Both the position numbers and the translations under genes were made by a program. Shown one piece after another: positions 33,830 through 44,611 of a DNA stretch of 64,000 nt. Every line of letters begins with the position of its first letter. The first letter of the stretch is position 1. Below the pieces are notes generated by a model. It ran no database searches and was not told where the DNA came from. It was given only the letters and a program-made list of their open reading frames with translations. This stretch comes from Aurelia coerulea (taxonomy: Eukaryota > Cnidaria > Scyphozoa > Semaeostomeae > Ulmaridae): assembly GCA_039566865.1 (NCBI GenBank), contig CM076947.1, positions 4,099,501-4,163,500 of the forward strand. Reading direction: 5' to 3'.

Positions 33830-36800
33830 GAACAGGTTTATGAAATGACGCACAACTCACAGCGAAGTAATCAGCTGAACATGCTTTAAAATTTACAACG
33901 TCCCGCAGCAAATAGACCAGCTAAATAGGTCTTAAAATTTTCAAAATACTTTACAGCAAAATTAGCAATTGATGAACAAATCTTAAATCTGACAAAGGTC
34001 TCAATCAAATAAACAAAGCTGCTGGAAAGGCCTTAATATATCACAATGTCCCGTAGCAAAATACAAAACTATTGGATGGGTTTGACTTATCAAAAAAAAT
34101 CCCACAGCAAAAGACAAATCTGCTGGACAAGTCTAAGGCCATCACAACACCCCACTGCAAAGGTTACAGCTGCTGAATATTCAAAACTGTCCCTTAAATA
34201 TTCCTCAGCAAAAATATGCTAACTGCTGTACGGATAAATGATAACAAAATTCTCGCAGCAAAAGTAAAACTGCTGGACGAGCTAAACATTCAAGGCTATT
34301 CCCTAAAAACTTTGCATCAAAAATGCTAATCCTTCTGCGGATTTACAAGAAATGAGAATTCTCCCAGCAAAAAGAAAGCTGCTGGACAAGCTACAAAATC
34401 ATATACTTTTCCTAAAAAACTTCCACAACAAAAATTGCTAGCTGCTGTACAGATTTGCAACAATGAGATTCTCGCAGCAAAATAATTCTGATGGACGAAC
34501 TGCAAAATTCAAGGGTATCTCGTAAAATTCCACAGCAAAAATGCTAAAAGCTGTACGGATTTACAACAACAAATGATCACAGCAAGAAAACCGTTGGACG
34601 AGTTCTAAAAATTCGGCAGCAAAATGCAAACTGCTGTATGGATTCACAACAAAATTCTCAAGGCTATTTCCAAAAAATTTCCGCAGCATAAATGTTAACT
34701 GCTATACGGATTTACAACGACAACATTCTCGCAGCAAACAATCACTGGACAGTTAAAAAGATCAAGGCTATTTCATAAAATTCCGCAGCAAAAATACAAA
34801 CTGCTGTACGGATTTAACGCTCGCAGCAAAAAACCGCTGGACGAGATAAAAAGATCAAGGCTATTTCCTAAAACTCCACAGCAAAAGTGCTAAACTGCTG
34901 TACGGATTTATCATTATCATCTTCATTATCATTTATTTATTTACAAAGTAGGCTGAAACGAAACCATAGCTAAAATTACAGCTAATTAAGGCCTACTTAT
35001 TTACAAAATTTACAAGTCTAATCTAAAAATAAATTCAAATAAATAAATTCTAAAATAAATTACAAAATTAACAAAATACTAGCAGCAAAAACCGCTGGAC
35101 AAGATAAAAAGATCAAGGCTATTTCGTAAAAAATTCCGCAGCAAAAATATAAACTGCTGTACGAATTCTCGCCGCAAAAAAAAAATAAAACTGCTGCACG
35201 AGCTATAGAATTCAAGGCTATTTCCTAAAACTCCGCAGCAAAAGTGCTAAACTGTTGTACGGATTTATCGTCATCATCATCATCATCATTATTTACTTAC
35301 AAAGTAGGCTGAAACGAAACCATAGCTAAAATTACAGCTAATTAAGACCTACTTATTTACAAATTTACAAGTCTAATCTAAAAATAAATTCAAATAAATA
35401 AATTCTAAAATAAATTATAAAATTAACAAAATACTAGCAGCAAAAACCGCTGGACGAGATAAAAAGATCAAGGCTATTTCGTAAAAAATTCCGCAGCAAA
35501 AATACAAACTGCTGTACGGATTTTCGCAGCAAAAAATAAAACTACTGGACGAGCTATCAAATTCAAGGCTATTTCCTAAAACTCCACAGCAAAAATGCTA
35601 AACTGCTGTACGGATTTACAAAATACTCGCAACAAAAAACCGCTGGACGAGATATAAAGATCAAGGCTATTTCGTAAAAATCCCACAGCAAAAATATAAA
35701 CTGCTGTACGGATTCTCGCAGCAAAAAATAAGCTATAGAATTCAAGGCTATTTCCTAAAACTCCGCAGCAAAAGTGCTAAACTGCTGTACGGAGTTAACA
35801 TCATCATCGTCATCATCATTTATTTATTTACAAAGTAGGCTGAAACGAAACCATAGCTAAAATTACAGCTAATTTAAGCCTAATTATTTACAAAATTTAC
35901 AAGTCTAATCTAAAATTCAATTCAAATAAATAAAGTCTAAAATAAATTACAAAATTTACAAAATACTAGCAGCAAAAACCGCTGGAAAAAGATAAAAAGA
36001 TCAAGGCTATTTCGTAAAAACTCCGCAGCAAACATATAAACTGCTGTACGGATTCTCGCAGCAAAAAATAAAGCTGCTGAACGAGCTATAGAATTCAAAG
36101 GCTATTTCCTAAAACTCCGCAGCAAAAGTGTTAAACTGCTGTACGGATTTACAAAATACTCGCAGCAAAACCCACTGTACGAGATAAAAAGATCAAGGCT
36201 ATTTCGTAAAAAATTCCGCAGCAAAAATATAAACTGCTGTACGGATTCTCGCAGCAAAAAATAAAACTGCTGGACGAGCTGTAGAATTCAAAGCTATTTC
36301 CTAAAACTCCGCAGCAAAAGGGTTAAACTGCTGTACGGATTTACAAAATACTCGCAACAAAAACCGCTGTACGAGATAAAAAGATCAAGGCTATTTCGCA
36401 AAAATTCCGCAGCAAAAATACAAACTGCTGTACGGATTCTCGCAGCAAAAATAAAAACTGCTGGACGAGCTGTAGAATTCAAAGCTATTTCCTAAAACTC
36501 CGCAGCGAAAGTGTTAAACTGCTGTACGGATTTACAAAATACTCGCAGCAAAAACCGCTGTACGAGATAAAAAGATCAAGGCTATTTCGTAAAAATTCCG
36601 CAGCAAAAATATAGACTGCTGTACGGATTCTCGCAGCAAAAAATAAAACTGCTGAACGAGCTATAGAATTCAAAGGCTATTTCCTAAAACTCCGCAGCAA
36701 AAGTGTTAAACTGCTGTACGGATTTACAAAATACTCGCAGCAAAACCCGCTGTACGAGATAAAAAGATCAAGGCTATTTCGTAAAAATTCCGCAGCAAAA

Positions 36801-37140
36801 ATATAAACTGCTGTACGGATTCTCGCAGCAAAAAATAAAACTGCTGAACGAGCTATAGAATTCAAAGGCTATTTCCTAAAACTCCGCAGCAAAAGTGTTA
36901 AACTGCTGTACGGATTTACAAAATACTCGCAGCAAAACCCGCTGTACGAGATAAAAAGATCAAGGCTATTTCCTAAAACTCCGCAGCAAAAGTGTTAAAC
37001 TGCTGTACGGATTTACAAAATACTCGCAGCAAAAAACCGCTGGACGAGATAAAAATATCAAGGCTATTTCGTAAAAATTCCGCAGCAAAAATATAAACTG
37101 CTGTACGGATTCTCGCAGCAAAAAATAAACTGCTGGACGA
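33830..37140. repeat. Satellite-like array inside unit 2, ~191-bp period at the end
   Basis: Built from variants of CGCAGCAAAA...ACTGCTGTACGG. The right part (36290-36900) shows three nearly identical monomers at 191-192-bp spacing, and to the left the array is older and more diverged. CAGCA and TGCTG flank short AT spacers, so each submonomer can form a hairpin. The repeated 62-residue minus-strand frames at 36294, 36485 and 36677 are by-products of the monomers. Confidence 0.9.
34908..35970. repeat. Three inserted ~175-bp segments in the satellite
   Basis: Blocks at ~34908-35085, 35257-35432 and 35790-35970 each start with (TCA)n-type microsatellite and contain ACAAAGTAGGCTGAAACGAA and AAATTCAAATAAATAAA. 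The CAT-rich start followed by TATTTACAAA resembles reverse-complemented LINE 3' tails. A single insertion was apparently then co-amplified with the array. Confidence 0.75.
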
Positions 37141-37928
37141 GCTAAGAAATATCTCGAAAACATATGCACGAAACATTACAAAGTACCCTATGTAGAATCG
37201 CACAAATCAAAGGTCCTTCGTGCAAACTATTATTACGAGAAAACTGAGCCTGGCATGGCAGTCCATGAACAGTATGGGGATAATCGGTCATACTTAAGAG
37301 CCAGACTCAAATAGGTTTTGGATACCTAAGAATAGAAAACAAAGCAAATCATGATATAAACTTCCTATTAAAAGACGAAATTGAAGTAGATATCTCAAGG
37401 CAATATGCAATAGCACCGGAAGACCTTAGTCACGAGGTACGAACATATTTAGGAAAGCATGGCAAAGCAAATATATCCAGGAGAAAAGTTTAGGCCTACA
37501 GTAAAGCTACATCAAAACGGAGGAAGAAATCTGCACGAGGTGCAACGGCAATTGCCGAAGCATTTGCAAACGACACAAACTTACTTTCTTTCCCCTCGAA
37601 GTTTTATCCGTCGAGTGTTTGCACTGTCTCCTACATCATGGGAGCATAAAACCTTCAATTGTAACTGTGTTGCATAATACCACTTAGTAATCTGCTTAGG
37701 CCTAATTTGGCTCAGTCAGTGGCAGCGCACGTTTCAGAAAAAGATTTCCAGAGTTCACTGATTGAGTTGTTTCTTGAAGAGGGCTGAAACTGACTGCTAC
37801 AAAGGTTTAAATATGATCCTTGGACTGTGGGGGACTAGAACTAGTCCCAAAAGAGGCGATTTTGCAAAAGTTAGGCCCGTGGGACTAAAATATTAAAATT
37901 TCCGAGCATTCGGTCCTGTGAGAATAGT

Positions 37929-38042
37929 ATATGATTTTTGTAATAAGAAACTTTACCCTGATTTGCAAGTTTGTCTCATTTTATAAGAAACGCATCAGAC
38001 CTGAAATTGAAAAAGTTGTTTCTTTTATGCGGGACACTACTG
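37929..38042. mobile_element. TA-type MITE (family D), right part of split copy
   Basis: Continues from 31977 with ATATGATTTTTGTAATAAG and ends GGGACACTACTG, followed by TA at 38043-38044. Confidence 0.92.
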
Positions 38043-38525
38043 TAATCTATTTCTATCCATGCATATCTGTTGAAAGTGTTGGATGAACTTTGTCTCCAAC
38101 AGCAAGTGGTTGGTCCTGTATCGTGACACATTTGCGTGACTGCACCCAGAGGGCCTAACTACACACGAGTTTGAGGGCTTTTCACGAAGATTCAATGCCT
38201 TGCCTGTGTTAGTTTCTTTATTTTCCGAGGATAATCCAGGTTCATCTTGAATCATATCGACAAAGAAAGATTCTTTACCTCGTTTTGCTTTCACATAAAC
38301 TGATTTAGATTGAAGAAGCGATTGAAGAGAATTTTGTGTGCACTCTGCACTTAGGCCATATTCTTTGCCAGCAAACTTTAAAATGGTTTGTCTGTCTGGG
38401 CGTTTCTTTTTGATGTTCCTAATTTCGTCAATTGAATTCAAAACTATTAGGTTGCGTGCACAATGTGCCATTGAAGAAGTTAAATCATGACTGTAATAGT
38501 AGCTGAGTATCTTTTGAATAATCAC
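38037..38525 (-). CDS. SAMD1-like winged-helix domain ORF, truncated by MITE
   Basis: Minus-strand frame. After a plausible start (MAHCARNL near residue 20) it reads IDEIRNIKKKRPDRQTILKF, YGLSAECTQNSLQSLL, then KSVYVKAKRGKESFFVD. The order (basic KRPD, helix, GL-S, leucine helix, basic beta-hairpin) is that of the SAMD1/atherin winged helix, which binds unmethylated CpG DNA in mammals. The region after ~residue 85 is low-complexity. The last codons, CAG TAG, are the first six bases of the family D MITE, so the natural C-terminus is missing. Confidence 0.5.
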   Translation of the reverse strand: MIIQKILSYYYSHDLTSSMAHCARNLIVLNSIDEIRNIKKKRPDRQTILKFAGKEYGLSAECTQNSLQSLLQSKSVYVKAKRGKESFFVDMIQDEPGLSSENKETNTGKALNLREKPSNSCVVRPSGCSHANVSRYRTNHLLLETKFIQHFQQICMDRNRLQ

Positions 38526-38676
38526 AACAAGTCACAAAACACGTCCGAACACCATCAAAACCAGTCTCCAGGTTTGCGATACATGCCCTTTAAGGTAGCG
38601 GCATGGTCAATCTAAATGGAAACCACTATAACCATGCATCGACAGTACATGGAGCAAGACTCTAAACATGACAAAA

Positions 38677-40127
38677 TACTGTTCAGGACAAGTATGACCC
38701 TTTGGACCAATATGACCCCCCGATCAGTATGACCACTGCTGGACCAGTATTGCTCTTAGAAACCAGCCTCGCTCTCATGTTTTTTCAAAATGGTGACTGC
38801 ATTGACGAGAGGAGCAACAATATAATATCATCTTACGTGCTTGCATGCCTCCAAATGAGGAGGATAGGTTATACGTTATGTTACATTTCACTTGGAAAAT
38901 ATATAAGAAACTGTTCAGCTTGAGTTTGACTTGCCTTAGCTCAAAGCAGGTGGAATGTTACTCTCAGTGCGAGTTCGCTGGTTTTTCTTCCTGAGATTCC
39001 TCCCATCTTCACATTTTGTGGTGGCCAATTTATAACTTATTTTATTTAATTGAGCAAAATGCTTTAAGCGATGCTCAGTAATGGCGTTAAAGTTTAAAGT
39101 TAAAGTCAGCTTTGAATTTTTCCAATGCCATGCAGGGCCATGCGAATCATCCTAAACTTAGGGGGGAGGGGGGTATGAAATTTCAAGAGGAACTTCTTCA
39201 TTTAGCTAAAGAAGGCCCTGGGGAACTTCATCATTTGGTCACAAGGGAGTGTGCGCTAGACTTATGATGATGAGCCCCTTGTATCCCTGTGGTAAACCTT
39301 GCTCAACGGGGAAAAAACAATGAAAAAGCTGACCCTATTTTGTGAAGTCTCACTTTCAGATTGCCTGCCAGAGAGCCCAAACATTTTGCAAAATATTTTT
39401 GTGAAACCTCCAAGAACTTGTATTTGTGTTGTAATACATTGAATTGAAGAACTAAACTCTCTCCCTTATTTCAGGACCATGGATTGGTTTCCCTAGAGAC
39501 ATTCTAAAGTCCACAGCAAGACTTGGCTCATTCTTTTCAAGCTAGGGCGGACGCGGACATAACAGCAAACCAATAAGTTCTAAAAATAAGTTTTTCCCTG
39601 CTCCTGTAGGCGGACACACAAAGAAATCTTCACTCTTCAACACTTTTAAATTGGTATTCTAGGAAGCTCAGAGTCTGGGCCTGAATAGAGGCTTTCAGAG
39701 TAATAGCATGAGTCTCTGTTGACCGAAGTGCCGTCTTTAAGTCAAAGAGCACAGGGAAGCAAGACATTCATAATCATAAGTCTATCATAATCCTCCGTAC
39801 CTAATAATGAGTGGCTAGTTTTCAAAGCTTTTGATGGTGTTGTTTCTGTAAGTCTCTGTCCGCAATCCTGCTTCATGACGGTTATTTCATTTAGTCGCCA
39901 AAATGAAACATGCAGGCAGTAGGCAGACACGCTTTACGTTTCCATAATCGCGCATGCTCACGTCAATTAGTTTCCAGGCCCTGTGTTCATGTGCTCGATA
40001 GCCTCGTATTTGCCATTTCTGATTGGACCAATATGACCCAAATTTTGTCCAGAGCTATACTGGTCCAGACCATTATGACTCTATTGTCATATTGGTCCAG
40101 TGGGTCATAATGGTCTGGAACAATACT
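38677..40127. mobile_element. Foldback element with TGGACCAATATGACC ends
   Basis: Left end around 38677-38730 and right end around 40020-40127 are inverted: both carry TATGACCC, TGGACCAATATGAC and a TACTGTTC/TATTGTTC edge. Internal CCAATATGAC motifs repeat. The centre is unique and contains the RecQ-like remnant at 39545-39655. Exact target duplication uncertain. Confidence 0.6.
39545..39655 (-). pseudogene. RecQ-type helicase motif I remnant
   Basis: The minus strand reads KVLKSEDFFVCPPTGAGKN, closely resembling the Walker A segment of RecQ-like helicases (aspartate-hydrophobic-F-V, P-T-G-x-G-K), followed by a hydrophobic stretch and a stop. The invariant Ser after GK is Asn and nothing else of a helicase is present. 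A fragment at best. Confidence 0.4.
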
Positions 40128-40750
40128 ATGAAATTTTGATTTCCATTTTATCTGTGATATTGAGGGATTATTAAATCAATTGCACAAAAGAAGGAATGCA
40201 GTCCTTTGTTCTCATTTTAAACCAGATACTATTTATCCATCATCTGTCTTTAACATACAAGTCTCTTCTCAAGACAAAGCTCTTTCCTCGAGGCAAAATT
40301 ATTTTTCACTGGGTAAGACTTTTCTCAAGATAAATTGATGCTTAAAGAGCATCTTTTTGAGTTACCGTTTAGCTCTCTGAGGAGAAAGATTACGGGAAAC
40401 ATGGCACACAATGAAGATGGGATCGAAATTATATCAGCTGTAATGTCTAGAATAATACACACATTTACACTTCCGACGACGCACGCGCAGCGTACCAGAA
40501 TGTTGTGAGGCAACACAAATTTCGAGTAAACAAATTGAAGATTGATGTGCGGCCTAAGGTTTATCAAAGCGGTTGACTGTTGCTACTAACTCGTCTCTCC
40601 GACATTTGAATTGGGATAGTTTGATCGGATGACTTCAGACGTTTGAGAGATTATATTTTCCTTTTAATTGTTTGTCATAAAAAGTTCTATGATCGCTGTT
40701 TAGCTCTCAAGATGAGCTGTGAAAACAACCAGGAGCTGAAGCTTGACAAT
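40128..40750. other. No gene seen
   Basis: AT-rich; frames on either strand lack motifs. Confidence 0.4.
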
Positions 40751-40751
40751 G

Positions 40752-40991
40752 TTAACATTTTTGCAGAAACTCTATCAGTTTTTTGTTGTCGTGCAAATTC
40801 AAGAGATAACTGCCATCATGACTGAGGTCAGAATTTTCATTTTCCACTTCAGTTTCCTCTTCGTGCATTAAATTATTGATTTCTTTTTCAGCTTTCTTAT
40901 CAATTGTGCGGGGGTAGTAAAACCAAGCGTTCTGCCTGTCATTCTCATCTGTATTTGCTGGTGAAGGTGAAGTTGCGTTTTTCAGCGCCAA
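40752..40991 (-). CDS. Hypothetical acidic ORF
   Basis: 79 residues with EKEINNLMHEEETEVENEN and similar charged segments. It could be an exon with the start upstream. No domain. Confidence 0.25.
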   Translation of the reverse strand: MALKNATSPSPANTDENDRQNAWFYYPRTIDKKAEKEINNLMHEEETEVENENSDLSHDGSYLLNLHDNKKLIEFLQKC

Positions 40992-41027
40992 CTGCTGGAA
41001 TCGCAGAAATAGAGCAGACCTAATAGA

Positions 41028-41150
41028 GCCTGCGACCCCTTGTCATGACGCTCAAGTGGTGGGGTCCTATCGGGTATCAACCCACTCCGCCTGACTGTTC
41101 TGGCTGCAAAGTCAGAAGATTACAACACTGCGCCACAACACATGGGAACT
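41028..41150 (-). mobile_element. tRNA-derived SINE-like head
   Basis: On the minus strand GTGGCGCAGTG fits a pol III A box, CTGACTTTGCAGCCAG resembles an anticodon arm, and GGGTTGATACCCG is one base short of a B box. Not a functional tRNA because the loop and acceptor stem do not close properly. Likely a tRNA-derived retroposon fragment. Confidence 0.4.
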
Positions 41151-41360
41151 GCTGGCCCAACTCCGCATGATATCACTGTTGTTGGCTCATTCTTATACCT
41201 TCTTCCCATGATCTAACCACATCATCGTTTGTTGGATATTGCTTCAAATCTGGTTTCTTGTCTTTATCGACTTTATGTCCCTTGTGCCAAATGTTCTCGC
41301 TCTTCCTATGTTTCTTTGGATTCTCTGTGTTGATGTGGGGGAGCTGTTGTTGCTTCTTGT

Positions 41361-41550
41361 TGCGATTTTGAATCTTGAATTCCAGATCTTGAATTAGGGT
41401 GTTTCATTTTGAATCTTGAATTCTGGGTCTTGAATTAGGGTGTTTCATTTTGAATCTTGAATTCCGGATCTTGAATTAGGGTGTTTCATTCTGGATCTTG
41501 AATTCCGGATCTTTGGATCTTGGATCTTGAATCTTGAATTAGGGACTCCC
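41361..41550. repeat. Minisatellite of GAATCTTGAATT units
   Basis: Three to four ~53-bp units containing TTGAATTAGGGTGTTTCATT and TCTTGAATTC, ending in GAATCTTGAATTAGGGACTC. The same end (GAGTCCCTAATTCAAGATTC, opposite strand) occurs at 26323-26350 next to the hAT-like element, so it is dispersed. Confidence 0.8.
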
Positions 41551-41554
41551 CCAC

Positions 41555-42203
41555 AATTCTACCACTATCTATAAGCTCCAAAATAGAAGATGTAACAAAA
41601 CCAGAGTAGATGATGGCTGACTTGTTATTTTTAAAATCATGTTGCTTCGGTATTGATATGAAAGGTAGTTTTTATCAATTTGTAACAACATCTAAAATGA
41701 ATTCGCTGGCTTCAATTTATCTCCAGTAGCTCAGCTTTGCACGAAAAGAACCTTTTGGAAAATTAGTATTTGAACCTTGTTCATAATCACATTTTCCAGT
41801 ATTAAAGATATTGCTATAATCATACTTAACTTCTAATTCTTCATTATGCTTGTTTGATTCCTGTTCCTGCGTTTGCTTCTGACTGACTGTTGGCAATGAG
41901 TGCTTGCACGCCTGGTCTGAAATTTTGCCTTTTTGCTGTGTGGAGGACTGGGCATGAATCCTTCCAATGGCATTGTTGCCCGCATGAGAAGCAGAAACAT
42001 CTGTCAATCCTTGGTCCAATGGTGCTCTGGATAGCGTTGACGTTTGGAGTAAATGAGGCAAATGGGGATGGGTAGGCAGGGTAGGTGGGGTAAGCAGGAT
42101 TGAAGACTGGCGTTCCATGGGAACGAGAGGGACGAAAAGGCTTAGGGATAGGGAAGCCAGCAATCTGGCTAGTGGCAGCATTGTGCAGCAGTGGCAGCAC
42201 CAT
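41555..42203 (-). pseudogene. DIRS-type retrotransposon: CCHC and start of RT region
   Basis: Minus strand. A proline/tyrosine-rich stretch is followed by a CCHC knuckle, CFSCGQQCHWKDSC. After a frame change come KGSFRAKLSYWR, ASEFILDVV and KLPFISIPKQHDFKNNKSAI, the segment that precedes reverse transcriptase in DIRS/Ngaro-like elements. Stops interrupt after SYWR and twice after DVVTN. Similarity ends at ~41552, where the GAATCTTG minisatellite begins. RT core, RNase H and recombinase are absent. Confidence 0.65.
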
Positions 42204-42258
42204 TTGCAGTCTGGTCTTTTCCAGCTTCGCTCATTTAATGGTTTGCCAAATAAAGATA

Positions 42259-42666
42259 CAGTAGTGTCCCGCATATAAGAAACAACTTTTGCAATTTCAG
42301 GTCTGATGCGTTTCTTATAAAATGAGATAAATTTGCAAATCAGGGTAAAGTTTCTTATTACAAAAATCATATACTGTTGAACCAGACATGATCTCTATTG
42401 ATGATTCTTATTTTGAATTGTATTTGTAAATTTTCACTTCCAGAAAATGCTACAGTATTTCAGGAAGGTGCTTTTTGCATACAAAATAATTTTTTTCATT
42501 TGAATAGGTACAGTTCAATACATTCCAAGGTTTCAATCCATAATTTTTAAATAAGAAACAACCTTTTTTTCAGACCTGAACAAGTTTCTTATAAAATGGG
42601 GTATTATTTTGAAACTCAGGGTCTGTGTTTCTTAAATTTGTGTTTCTTATATGCGGGACACTACTG
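42259..42666. mobile_element. TA-type MITE (family D), intact copy
   Basis: 408 bp, TA at 42257-42258 and 42667-42668, termini CAGTAGTGTCCCGCATATAA and the inverse. Interior inverted repeats carry TTATAAGAAAC motifs. It sits between the DIRS fragment and the gypsy gag fragment and gives the reference for the interrupted copy at 31668/37929. Confidence 0.93.
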
Positions 42667-42671
42667 TATTA

Positions 42672-43740
42672 ATGAATGGCTCTCTCGTTTTGAAACTCTT
42701 GCCAAATTTCACATGTGGTCAAACGTGAAAAAGTTGACCTCGTTGTCACTCTCGTTGGGGGTCCTGCTAAAGCATGGTTCGATAACCAAAACGCTGAAAC
42801 AATAGCTGATTTCAAGGTTTTAACCGAAGGCCTAAAAACAAGGTTTGGCTCTCAAACACTGGAGTTTCTTTTCAGACAAGAGCTTTGTGCTCGCAAGCAA
42901 GGTCACACAGAGCCATTTTCTATGTAAACCAAGGACATAATCAATAAAAGCCAACATCTTGCCCTTCCAGACAAAGATTCAATGAATCTTTTCATAAATG
43001 GTTTGTGTGATGAAATAAAAAACCATGTCATTCTCAACCAACAAAGATCATTTGCTGAAGCCGAAAATCTCACCCGTTTGAGAGAAGCTGTTTCCAAAAA
43101 TTCCGGAGTTTCTAACTCGTTCACTGCCGCTCAGTCTGTTCTACAGGAACAAAGAATAAAGGAGTTGAAAAGCCACATAAACCTCCTTGTTTCTCTTGCC
43201 GCCCAGAAGAAAAGTGACATTTTGTCTCCCCGCTCAAATTTGGGAAATAAAAACATAAACTATGGTTTGCCATCTCAAGTTTTGTGAGCACAAGCTGCAT
43301 CCCAACATTAGCCTGTGAATATTTCTGCTCCGGGTGGCCCTGTCAATTCAGGAAACATGAATGCCGTAACAGATGAAATTATGGCTGCAGTTGGTTTTTC
43401 AAAATAATCAACCTCGCAGAGGAAGGGGTCAATTGCGACCAACCATGGGAAGTCAGGGAGGGGTTCATGGTAGAAATTTACGCACAACCGATGGGCAGCT
43501 TATCTGTAATTTTTGCCCAAAAGGTGGGGCATGTTGCCAAGTATTGTAGTGAACGACCCCAACAACCAGTTTCTTCCGTTGCCCAACCACAGCAACCCTT
43601 TTATGCTGCTGCCCCGTCACAGAAACCTATTTGTGACGCTCCACATCAACAAAGAGTTGCTTATGCTCCTGCGCAACGACCGAGCCAGGGAAGCCAAAAT
43701 TTACACGGGATAGGGCCCTCAACATGGGGGTACTGAGGGC
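42672..43740 (+). pseudogene. Gypsy-type retrotransposon gag, broken
   Basis: Begins directly after the family D MITE with EWLSRFETLAKFHMW, then in the next frame VVTLVGGPAKAWFDNQ and LKTRFGSQTLEFLFRQEL, the retrotransposon gag core. An in-frame TAA occurs at ~42925 (after EPFSM), after which the frame resumes with ALPDKDSMNLFINGL. Near 43500-43560 a zinc knuckle is split over two frames (CNFC, then GHVAKYC). A glutamine/proline tail ends at 43736. No protease or RT follows. LTRs not identified. Confidence 0.75.
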
Positions 43741-43819
43741 CCAAACAGTAGCTCACGAGTCCACGCACCGCAAGCCTGTAAATAAGACTGTAAATAGAAC
43801 AGACTTTGAATTTGAACAA

Positions 43820-44212
43820 TGGGCAAAACAGGGTACTGACGATCAAGGTTCTAGAGCAGATCGAAGAGGCACTGCATGAGGCCAAATTTTTCACTTGCAG
43901 ATGAATCAAAGGATGTCAGCAAAAAGGAACAAGTGGTAATTGCAGTGCTTTTCTGCCACCAGAATGTGATACATGAAGAATTTGTTGGAATTGCTGAGGC
44001 ACATGGATTGGATACTGAAGGTCTCTCTGATACAAAAATCGAGCATCTTCAGAGAATCAATGCTAGTATGGTGAACTGTGTTGGACAAGGCTATGATGGA
44101 GCGTCAGTTGTCAGTTGTCTAATGGGGTGCAAAAGAAGCTTCCCAAAAAGACAGGAGCTAAGATGGGATACTACATTCACTGTCTTTGTCATTGTCTCAA
44201 TCTAGTAAAAGT
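43820..44212 (+). pseudogene. hAT-type (ZMYM1-like, DUF4371) transposase, 5' piece
   Basis: Reads VLEQIEEALHEAKFF in one frame, then SLADESKDVSKKEQVVIAVL, HEEFVGIAEAHGLD, INASMVNCVGQGYDGASVV, and after another frame change KKTGAKMGYYIHCLCHCLNL. This is the RNase H-like catalytic region of hAT-derived proteins. At least two frameshifts. A LINE is inserted at 44214. Confidence 0.8.
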
Positions 44213-44213
44213 A

Positions 44214-44611
44214 TCATCATCATCATATTATCATATTATTGTTTAAAGTTGATATGTACATAGTTACTAAAAACTAATTTAAATCAACTATTTACAATAT
44301 AACAAAACTATTTACAAATTAAACAATTACATCTTTTGCCATCCCATTCTTTGATCCCCCCTTTAAAACTTCTCAAGTTATCAGCTCTCTTTAGTTCATC
44401 ATCTAGAGTGTTCCACAGGAGACTACCTCTAAACGAAAGATAATTTAGTCATATCGATGTGACTGTGCTGATGGAAGCCTGCATAGCTCTTTGGTGCGGA
44501 GATTGTAAGGTATATCCTTTTTAACAAAGAACTCCCAAATATATGAAGGGTTAAGATGGTTCATGGTCTTATAAATTTCTATCATAAGACTTTGCAGATT
44601 CTTCTGGTGAA
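44214..44611 (-). mobile_element. 5'-truncated LINE inserted in hAT transposase
   Basis: The minus strand reads LQSLMIEIYKTMNHLNPSYI, KKDIPYNLRTKELCRLP, then after a frame break LSFRGSLLWNTLDDELKR and a CNCLICK end: the same family as 8030-8540. A (TGA)n-type 3' tail is at 44214-44232. Orientation is opposite to the transposase it splits. Confidence 0.85.

Larger units (their letters stand above)
32293..37925. mobile_element. 5.6-kb TATTCTCACAG element carrying satellite DNA (unit 2)
   Basis: Same termini as unit 1 and AGT on both sides (32290-32292, 37926-37928). Immediately beyond 37928 the interrupted MITE continues. No transposase or other conserved protein is visible in any frame. About 32360-33800 and 37150-37700 are single-copy AT-rich sequence, and the middle ~3 kb is tandem repeats. 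Superfamily unknown; a 3-bp target duplication would suit Harbinger-type elements, but the termini do not identify one. Confidence 0.7.

Noticed and set aside
34000..37140. CRISPR or centromere identity for the repeat array
   Set aside because: Monomers are contiguous with no unique spacers, and the array is enclosed by transposon-like ends rather than extending as a centromere would.
36294..37203. Tandem 62-residue minus-strand ORFs
   Set aside because: Same frame repeated once per ~191-bp satellite monomer, with no start context or splice sites.
32290..37928. LTR retrotransposon with direct terminal repeats
   Set aside because: The ends form inverted repeats, the direct similarity is explained by a tandem short form, and no gag/pol or primer-binding site is visible.
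41028..41150. Functional tRNA gene on the minus strand
   Set aside because: The A box is good but the B box lacks a base and the anticodon and acceptor arms do not pair properly; better read as a SINE head.
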